Source of the DNA: Sandaracinaceae bacterium
GTDB lineage: Bacteria > Myxococcota_A > Polyangia > Polyangiales > Houyiibacteriaceae
Reading direction: 5' to 3'
NCBI GenBank assembly: GCA_012514415.1
Contig: JAAZAH010000052.1
Location: 1-10,816, forward strand
DNA length: 10,816 nt
This document shows, one piece after another, positions 6,509 to 10,816 of the stretch (positions are counted from its first letter, which is position 1; each line of letters opens with the position of its first letter). The notes below the pieces were generated by a model. The model ran no database searches and was not told the DNA's origin. It saw only the letters and a list, made by a program, of their open reading frames with translations. A program made the position numbers and the translations under genes.

Positions 6509-7651
6509 ATGGATTTTGAGCTCACCCCCGAACAAGAAGAAATCGTCCGAACGGCCTCCGCATTCGCTCGCGATCGCCTCGCCCCCGGCTACCGCGAGCG
6601 CGATATCACGCGCGAGCTCCCTCGCGAGCTCGTGCGCGAGATGGGCGAGCTTGGGCTGATTTGTGTCGAGATCCCCGAAGAATATGGTGGGCTTGGCCTC
6701 GATTTTGTCACAAGTGGGCTCGTGATGGAGGAGATCGCGGCCGGGGATTTCAACCTCGCCTACGTCCAGCTCCTCGGCTCACTCAACACGCAAATCCTCG
6801 TCACGCACGCGAGCGAGGAGATCAAGCGCGAGTGGCTCCCCCGCGTCACGAGCGGTGAATCGCTCATTGCCCTCGCGCTCACCGAACCCGATTACGGAAG
6901 CGACGCGGCCGCCATCCGCCTCGATGCACGCCGTGAGGGCGATTATTATGTGCTGAACGGCGAGAAAACGAGCATTTCCTTCGGTGATCTTTGCGATATC
7001 GCTGTCGTCTTTGCCCGGACTGGAACGGTCGAATCACGCGCCCACGGCGTGAGCGCTTTCGCCGTACCGATGGATCTCGAGGGCATTACGCGAACCCGCT
7101 TTGATGATCTTGGTGAGCATGCGATCGGTCGCGGGTCGATCTTCTTCGACAATGTCCGCGTCCCGGTAAGCCATCGCCTCGGCGATGAGAACAAGGGATT
7201 TACCCAAGTGATGCAGGGCTTCGATTTCAGCCGCGCGCTCATCGGACTTCAATGCATCGCCGTCGCCCGTGAGAGCCTGAAGGAAACCTGGGCCTACCTC
7301 ACCGAACGCGAGGCTTTCGGACAAAAACTCGCAAGTTTCCAAGGCCTCACCTTCCCTCTCGCCGAAGACGAGACCTACCTTGAGGGAGCGCGCCTGATTT
7401 GCCTCAAAGCGCTTTCACGAAAAGACCGCGGACTTCCGCATACCGAACTCGCCGCCATGGCGAAATGGTGGGCCCCGAAGCTCGCCTTCGATATCGTCCA
7501 CCATTGCCTCATCGCACATGGACACAGCGGCTATAGCCGAGAGCTGCCTTTCGAGCAGCGCCTTCGCGATGTGCTCGGCCTCCAGATCGGCGATGGAACG
7601 GCCAACATCATGAAGATGATCATCGCACGGCGAAAAACCGGCATCCGCTGA
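6509..7651 (+). CDS. acyl-CoA dehydrogenase, alicyclic (cyclohexanecarboxyl-CoA type) resemblance
   Basis: The product has 380 residues, the normal length for a cytoplasmic FAD enzyme that introduces a double bond into an acyl-CoA and passes electrons to ETF. Visible are the N-terminal helical domain, the FAD/substrate signature ALTEPDYGSD (123-132), NGEKTSIS (150-157), a beta domain with FFDNVRVP, the helix starting GFDFSRALIG, REAFGQKL, and a C-terminal RDVLGLQIGDGTANIMKMIIAR. In most members the base is a Glu in an EGT motif near the C-terminus. Here that place is Asp362 (GDGT). The alternative Glu of isovaleryl-CoA dehydrogenases (DLER) is Ser here (DFSR), so Asp362 is the likely base. 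From memory, GEKTSIS together with GDGT is typical of enzymes annotated as cyclohexanecarboxyl-CoA dehydrogenases; substrate assignment remains inference. Purine-rich AAGAGAG lies about 9 nt upstream. It is the second gene of the lyase/dehydrogenase unit. Confidence 0.93.
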   Translation: MDFELTPEQEEIVRTASAFARDRLAPGYRERDITRELPRELVREMGELGLICVEIPEEYGGLGLDFVTSGLVMEEIAAGDFNLAYVQLLGSLNTQILVTHASEEIKREWLPRVTSGESLIALALTEPDYGSDAAAIRLDARREGDYYVLNGEKTSISFGDLCDIAVVFARTGTVESRAHGVSAFAVPMDLEGITRTRFDDLGEHAIGRGSIFFDNVRVPVSHRLGDENKGFTQVMQGFDFSRALIGLQCIAVARESLKETWAYLTEREAFGQKLASFQGLTFPLAEDETYLEGARLICLKALSRKDRGLPHTELAAMAKWWAPKLAFDIVHHCLIAHGHSGYSRELPFEQRLRDVLGLQIGDGTANIMKMIIARRKTGIR

Positions 7652-7708
7652 ACGAGGCGCGCTCCCCCTCAAGGGATGCGGCGAGCGGTCGTTGTCGAGC
7701 GTAGAGCC

Positions 7709-8488
7709 ATGAAACGCCCGCACCGCGAAAACGAAACGCTCCTCACGCTCTTTGTCGCCCTCTCGGGCATTTTGCTCGCGTGTTCAGCCGAAAGCTCGAC
7801 GGCGCTCATCGATCCAAACGAACAGAGCGCCGAAGAGCAGAAGCGCATCGTTGACGCGAGCGCGCCCGATCTCTGTTCGGCCCTCGGCGAATGTCTCGGA
7901 CTCACCCAGCTCCTCGATGGAAGTGAAGAAACAAGCCTCTTCGCCTCATGCTCTCTCGCGCTTGGAGATTTACCGCTCCTCGACGCCTTCTGCGATCTCG
8001 ACGCCTGCGCCGGATGGCTCGCTTCGAGTACGTGCGGGCTCTCGCTGCTCTCCTCGCCGATCGACGCCTGCGCTTGTCTTGATCTCGCCGGACTCCTAGG
8101 GACGATTCAGGGCGTGCTCGGGCCGATCCTCATGGCTGGCGGGACGGTCCAAGAGCTTCTTGGGCTCGGCCTCTCGCTTCATCAGTTGCTCCGCGGCGGG
8201 TTGAGCGTCGAGGCCCTTCTTCAGGGCGGCGTCCCCCTCGCCGAGCTCCTCGCCGAAGGCGTCCCCATCCTCGATCTGCTCGCAGCCCAAGTCCCCCTCG
8301 CCGAGCTCCTCGCCGAAGGCGTCCCCATCCTCGATCTGCTCGCAGCCCAAGTCCCCCTCGCCGAGCTCCTCGCCGAAGGCGTTGGGCTCGTCGAGCTCCT
8401 CCTCGCGGGTATCACTCAAGCTGAGCTCCTCGCCGAAGGCGTCCCCCTCGACGCCATCCTCGCCGCGCTCCTTCAGATCGGCGGCTAG
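7709..8488 (+). CDS. lipoprotein with a Cys-rich domain and decapeptide leucine-rich repeats
   Basis: The product has 259 residues from the ATG at 7709. It has a positively charged start, a hydrophobic signal (11-24) and lipobox LLAC with Cys25 lipidated, so it is an envelope lipoprotein. Residues 50-125 hold eight further Cys (56, 62, 81, 95, 100, 109, 121, 123), which could form four disulfides in the periplasm or outside. From 145 to 254 the protein is eleven ten-residue units in unbroken register, consensus (V/L)-P-x-x-x-L-L-A-x-G, for example VPLAELLAEG and VPILDLLAAQ. This probably forms stacked short helices in a solenoid. Part of it is encoded by a perfect 60-bp duplication. I do not recognise a named family and infer a binding or structural role. 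The earlier ATG at 7676 is directly behind AAGGG with no spacer and would put a charged extension before the signal, so 7709 is preferred. The gene follows the dehydrogenase gene by 57 bp and has a weak terminator behind it. Confidence 0.85.
   Translation: MKRPHRENETLLTLFVALSGILLACSAESSTALIDPNEQSAEEQKRIVDASAPDLCSALGECLGLTQLLDGSEETSLFASCSLALGDLPLLDAFCDLDACAGWLASSTCGLSLLSSPIDACACLDLAGLLGTIQGVLGPILMAGGTVQELLGLGLSLHQLLRGGLSVEALLQGGVPLAELLAEGVPILDLLAAQVPLAELLAEGVPILDLLAAQVPLAELLAEGVGLVELLLAGITQAELLAEGVPLDAILAALLQIGG
8231..8382 (+). repeat. 60-bp in-gene tandem repeat (2.5 copies)
   Basis: Bases 8231-8290 and 8291-8350 are identical, and 8351-8382 repeats the first 32 bases before diverging. A further related stretch (GAGCTCCTCGCCGAAGGCGT) occurs at 8423-8442. 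Each 60-bp unit encodes two decapeptides (VPLAELLAEG, VPILDLLAAQ), so gain or loss of a unit keeps frame and fold. Perfect identity at third codon positions shows recent expansion or gene conversion. Confidence 0.95.
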
Positions 8489-8508
8489 GGGCCGAACTCC
8501 GTCAGCAA

Positions 8509-8530
8509 CGCGGAGGACTCGCGATTTTTT
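8509..8530 (+). terminator. weak intrinsic terminator behind the repeat lipoprotein gene
   Basis: CGCG-GAGGACT-CGCG (8509-8523) is followed at once by A and six T (8525-8530). An alternative stem CTCCG/CGGAG (8497-8501 with 8511-8515) lies just upstream. The stems are short, so the call is tentative, but the T-run is the only one in this interval and lies 36 bp past the stop. Confidence 0.45.
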
Positions 8531-8575
8531 GCGCCCTACTTCCCACCCGCCCTCCGAGGCGGCTAAGAACAGCCC

Positions 8576-9172
8576 ATGAAGAACCTCATCCGTTATTTCT
8601 TTCAGGGGCTGCTCCTCGCCGCCCCCATCGTCATCACCTTCACGCTCGTCCGCTGGATGATCGCAACGCTTGGCGGCGTATTCAGCGTGGGGGATTCGTC
8701 ATTCATCGGGCTCCTCACCGCGCTCGTGCTCCTTACAGCGCTCGGATACCTCACCTCGAATCTCGTCGGGCGCGAGCTCTTCCGCCTCTTCGAAGAGCTC
8801 ATCGAGCGAACGCCGGGCATCAAGATCCTCTACACGGCGATCCGCGATCTCCTCGAAGCTTTCGTCGGCGAAAAGAAGCGCTTCGATCGCCCCGTCATCG
8901 TCGATCTCGATGCAAGCGGACAGCTCAAAGCTCTCGGCTTCATGACCGGCGACTCGAGCCACGTCGGCGTGCCCGAAGGCTTCGTCACCGTCTACCTCCC
9001 TCAAAGCTATAACGTCGCGGGCAACCTCCTCCTCGTGCCTCGCGAGCGCGTGCATCCGATCGCGGTCGACTCCACCGAGCTCATGACCTTCGTGATGAGC
9101 GGTGGAGTCGCCGGAGCGAAAGATCAGCCCTCTTCGGACTCGGCGCCTTCAAGCGCCGGATCGCTCGCTTGA
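8576..9172 (+). CDS. DUF502 family inner-membrane protein
   Basis: The product has 198 residues. It opens with RYFFQGLLLAAPIVITFTLVRW, the start of DUF502 proteins, and has two membrane helices (about 8-30 and 43-63). A cytoplasmic-looking linker (GRELFRLFEELIERTPGIKILYTAIRD, 65-91) then carries the conserved PGxxxxYTAIRD motif. A soluble beta-rich domain follows (PVIVDLDASG, LGFMTG, VPEGFVTVYLPQSYN, GNLLLVPRERVHPI), and the protein ends in a low-complexity Ser/Ala tail (SSDSAPSSAGSLA). The family is widespread in Gram-negative bacteria and its biochemical role is not established. The start ATG at 8576 has no strong ribosome site. The last 49 bp overlap the 3' end of the peroxidase gene on the opposite strand, so the Ser-rich tail is encoded antisense to the peroxidase tail. 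It is probably transcribed separately from the lipoprotein gene if the T-run at 8525 works as a terminator. Confidence 0.9.
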   Translation: MKNLIRYFFQGLLLAAPIVITFTLVRWMIATLGGVFSVGDSSFIGLLTALVLLTALGYLTSNLVGRELFRLFEELIERTPGIKILYTAIRDLLEAFVGEKKRFDRPVIVDLDASGQLKALGFMTGDSSHVGVPEGFVTVYLPQSYNVAGNLLLVPRERVHPIAVDSTELMTFVMSGGVAGAKDQPSSDSAPSSAGSLA

Positions 9173-10164
9173 GGCGGAAGTTCGCCGGTGAGCGTCTTCA
9201 AGAAGGCGACGATGAGCTTGGTATCTTCATCGCTCAGATCGCGGCCGAGCTGAACCTTGGCCATGATCTTCACCGCTTCGTCGAGCGAATCGACCGAGCC
9301 GTCGTGGAAGTAGGGCGCCGTGAGCTCGATGTTGCGGAGGAGGGGGACCTTGAAGAGATGCTTATCCGCCTCGTTCTTCGTCACATTGTAGCGGCCGAGA
9401 TCCGCCTCCGTGATCTCACCACCGCGGAGCTCGAAATAGTTCTGAACGAGGCCCATCTTCTGGTACATCGTTCCGCCGAGGCCCTCACCCGAGTGGCAGG
9501 TCGTGCAGCCCGTGGCGACGAAGACCTCGAGGCCGCGCTTGGCCTCGTCCGAGATCGCATCCTCATCCCCCTCGAGATAACGATCGAAGGGCGCGGGCGT
9601 CCCGAGCGAGCGCTCGAACTCGGCGATTGCGTCGGTCACGTTCTCTTTCGTGATGCCATCCTCATAGAAGGCAGCGAACTCTTTGACGAGCGCTTCGTCC
9701 TGCTTGAGGCGCTCGACGACCTCGGGCCATTTTGCACCCATCTCGACCGGGTTTTCGACCGGGCCAAGCGCCTGCTCGGCGAGCGTCGCGGCGCGACCAT
9801 CCCAGAACTGCACGAAGTTCAGATGCGAGTTGAGGACGGTGGGCGAGTTGATGGGCCCGAGCTGGCCGTTGATGCCCGTGGAGACCTTCGCCCCATCGGC
9901 ACCACCCTTATCAAATGCGTGACAGCTGGCGCAGGTGAGCGTCCCATCGCCCGAAAGGCGGGTGTCGAAATAGAGCTTCCGACCGAGCTGCATCTTCGCT
10001 TCGTCGACCTCGACCGGCGCGAGCGGCTTGAAGAAGGACTTCGGGTCGGGTTTGGTGGCGGTTTGTACGGGCTCGCTCTTCGAATCGTGCGCTTCCTTTT
10101 TACCGCAAGCAGCGAGCGAGGCGAGCGATACGATGAGCGAAATGAGGAGGACTGTTCTTCTCAT
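9124..10164 (-). CDS. dihaem cytochrome c peroxidase (CcpA/MauG family), lipoprotein
   Basis: The product has 346 residues from the ATG at 10164. It has a signal peptide with lipobox SLAAC (Cys20), so it is an envelope-anchored lipoprotein; most bacterial CCPs are soluble periplasmic. It should reduce H2O2 to water. Haem sites are CASCH (C78, C81, H82) and CTTCH (C220, C223, H224). Compared with the Pseudomonas enzyme as I remember it, NSPTVLN (106-112), QFWDGRA (W121), Q131, E141 (NPVEMG), APYFHDG (H287) and the probable sixth ligand M301 (AVKIMAKVQLG) are kept. The distal His of the peroxidatic haem (H71 there, in SIGHGW) aligns with Ile98 in STGING. That haem may therefore be open in the resting state. 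The open frame continues 27 codons upstream of 10164 without a signal peptide. The gene lies 61 bp behind the HiPIP gene on the same strand, and its last 49 bp overlap the DUF502 gene. Confidence 0.93.
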   Translation of the reverse strand: MRRTVLLISLIVSLASLAACGKKEAHDSKSEPVQTATKPDPKSFFKPLAPVEVDEAKMQLGRKLYFDTRLSGDGTLTCASCHAFDKGGADGAKVSTGINGQLGPINSPTVLNSHLNFVQFWDGRAATLAEQALGPVENPVEMGAKWPEVVERLKQDEALVKEFAAFYEDGITKENVTDAIAEFERSLGTPAPFDRYLEGDEDAISDEAKRGLEVFVATGCTTCHSGEGLGGTMYQKMGLVQNYFELRGGEITEADLGRYNVTKNEADKHLFKVPLLRNIELTAPYFHDGSVDSLDEAVKIMAKVQLGRDLSDEDTKLIVAFLKTLTGELPPQASDPALEGAESEEG

Positions 10165-10184
10165 ATTTCTTTGGGGGGAAATGC

Positions 10185-10203
10185 GGGCCCCACCCGGGGG
10201 CCC
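10185..10203 (-). promoter_or_regulatory. GC hairpin between the HiPIP and peroxidase genes
   Basis: GGGCCCC (10185-10191) pairs perfectly with GGGGCCC (10197-10203) around a 5-base loop. It lies 20 nt upstream of the peroxidase start and has no T-run on the minus strand. That suits an mRNA processing or stability element, or a partial attenuator setting the HiPIP:peroxidase ratio, better than a full terminator. Confidence 0.45.
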
Positions 10204-10225
10204 ATACAAGCGCGCGTGGAGCGGC

Positions 10226-10558
10226 TCAGGAAGGTTTGGGGGCAAAGCTATTGCAGGTGCCCTTCGGATTCACATCACCAATACCAAGCGTACAGCCTCC
10301 GCAGGTATTTGGCGATGCCGGCTCGGTATAAAATGCGCAAACATCACAATGGCGCGAGGGATCCGGGCCCTTATCGACGTAACCAAGCTGGGTCCGCTGG
10401 GTCCGCTGTTGCGGAGTGAGGCCCGGCGGATTGGCGCAGTTGAGGCCGCCTTCCTCCTTACCGCATCCTTGAAGGAAGAGCGGCGCGGAGAGGGTGGCGA
10501 AGCCGACGCCTGCGCTCACTTTGAGGAAATGCCGACGAGATGCCGTTTTCTGGGTCAT
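10226..10558 (-). CDS. high-potential iron-sulfur protein (HiPIP), Tat-exported
   Basis: The product has 110 residues from the ATG at 10558, with AAAGG about 9 nt upstream. The twin-arginine signal is SRRHFLK (7-13), then a hydrophobic stretch. Tat export fits a protein folded around its cluster before export. The signal ends FLQGC, so Cys32 could be lipidated. The mature part matches HiPIPs: LGYV (58-61, holding the conserved cluster-packing Tyr60), HCDVCAFY (C71, C74), a central CGGC (C86, C89) and GTCNSF (C102). A [4Fe-4S] cluster needs four Cys: C71, C74, C102 and one of C86/C89. The other of that pair, and C41, are extra. HiPIPs are small periplasmic one-electron carriers. The peroxidase gene directly downstream suggests this protein feeds it electrons (inference). 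The frame is open 47 codons further upstream, but that part would bury the Tat signal. Confidence 0.9.
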   Translation of the reverse strand: MTQKTASRRHFLKVSAGVGFATLSAPLFLQGCGKEEGGLNCANPPGLTPQQRTQRTQLGYVDKGPDPSRHCDVCAFYTEPASPNTCGGCTLGIGDVNPKGTCNSFAPKPS

Positions 10559-10585
10559 GAAATGGGGCCTTTCGTTCTGAAATGA

Positions 10586-10608
10586 GGGAGACCGTGGGGC
10601 GGTCTCCC
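10586..10608 (-). promoter_or_regulatory. perfect 9-bp hairpin in the HiPIP leader
   Basis: GGGAGACCG (10586-10594) and CGGTCTCCC (10600-10608) form a 9-bp stem with a 5-base loop. It lies 27 nt upstream of the HiPIP start and has no T-run on either side. A weak -10-like TATCCT on the minus strand (10614-10619) would place it near the 5' end of the mRNA as a protective structure. The -35 match is poor, so the promoter is not claimed. A dyad operator is another possibility. Confidence 0.5.
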
Positions 10609-10652
10609 CCCTCAGGATAGGGTCCATTTGCGCGAATGCACAGAACCCGGTG

Positions 10653-10688
10653 AAAAAAATCGCGGCGCGCCCTGATAAGGGACGCGCC
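10653..10688 (-). terminator. intrinsic terminator of the rightmost minus-strand gene
   Basis: Read on the minus strand, GGCGCG-T-CCCT / loop TATC / AGGGCGCGCC forms a 10-bp GC-rich stem with one bulged base (10664-10688). GCGA and seven T (10653-10659) follow. It lies 29 bp after the stop of the partial gene at 10718 and separates that gene from the HiPIP/peroxidase unit. Confidence 0.85.
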
Positions 10689-10717
10689 CGTCCATTCACC
10701 CGGCCGTGCTAAAGCGC

Positions 10718-10816
10718 TTAGAATCCGAGCTGTTTCTCGATTGCGCTGATGCTCGAGACCACCCGCTCATCGTCCTCTTCGAGGAGTTGGCCGATCTTGC
10801 GAACGGCGTTGATGAC
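10718..10816 (-). CDS. C-terminal end of an unidentified protein (5' part outside window)
   Basis: The minus-strand frame is open from the window edge to a TAA at 10718-10720. It gives 32 residues that look like amphipathic helices: VINAVRKIGQLLEEDDERV, then SSISAIEKQLGF. A strong intrinsic terminator follows 29 bp later, which supports a real gene end. I cannot name the family from this stretch. Confidence 0.6.
   Translation of the reverse strand, partial: VINAVRKIGQLLEEDDERVVSSISAIEKQLGF

Noticed and set aside
8096..8419. Acidic minus-strand frame with EELGEGDLGCEQIEDGDAF repeats
   Set aside because: It mirrors the 60-bp repeat of the plus-strand lipoprotein, which has a signal peptide, lipobox and repeat register.
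9169..10419. 416-residue open frame antisense to the peroxidase and HiPIP genes
   Set aside because: It is long, but lies opposite two genes with intact haem and cluster motifs and has no recognisable domain of its own.

Overview
The window is GC-rich bacterial chromosome with tightly packed genes. It looks like a diderm of the myxobacterial/bradymonad (former deltaproteobacterial) type. The reasons are several predicted lipoproteins, one with a Cys-rich N-terminus followed by carboxypeptidase-regulatory-like folds; catabolic acyl-CoA genes; a Tat-exported HiPIP; and a lipoprotein dihaem peroxidase. This placement is inference, because there is no rRNA or marker gene here.

Layout. (1) 1-1997, plus strand: the tail of an unidentified gene overlaps by 4 bp (ATGA) a 585-residue surface lipoprotein gene. 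(2) 2016-5505, minus strand: a small TPR protein gene (2016-2519), a gene-free stretch of about 370 bp holding a perfect 6 x 15-bp tandem array, then a GT4 glycosyltransferase gene followed by an M20 metallopeptidase gene, read as one unit. (3) 5615-9172, plus strand: an isocitrate lyase/PEP-mutase-family enzyme and an acyl-CoA dehydrogenase only 3 bp apart, a lipoprotein built of decapeptide leucine-rich repeats (partly from a recent 60-bp duplication), and a DUF502 inner-membrane protein. (4) 9124-10816, minus strand: the end of an unidentified gene and its intrinsic terminator, then a HiPIP gene followed by a dihaem cytochrome c peroxidase gene. The peroxidase gene's 3' end overlaps the DUF502 gene by 49 bp, tail to tail.

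How the genes may work together. The lyase-family gene and the dehydrogenase gene form a clear two-gene catabolic unit acting on an acyl-CoA and a 2-hydroxy/oxo-dicarboxylate-type substrate. The dehydrogenase has Asp where most family members carry the catalytic Glu, and it resembles alicyclic (cyclohexanecarboxyl-CoA-type) dehydrogenases. The HiPIP and peroxidase genes look like an envelope peroxide-reduction pair in which the HiPIP could be the electron donor. The peroxidase lacks the distal His of the peroxidatic haem, which suggests it may not need reductive activation. No CRISPR, phage, transposon or defence system is visible. The most unusual items are the HiPIP/peroxidase pair, the decapeptide-repeat lipoprotein, and the 15-bp array directly behind the peptidase stop codon.
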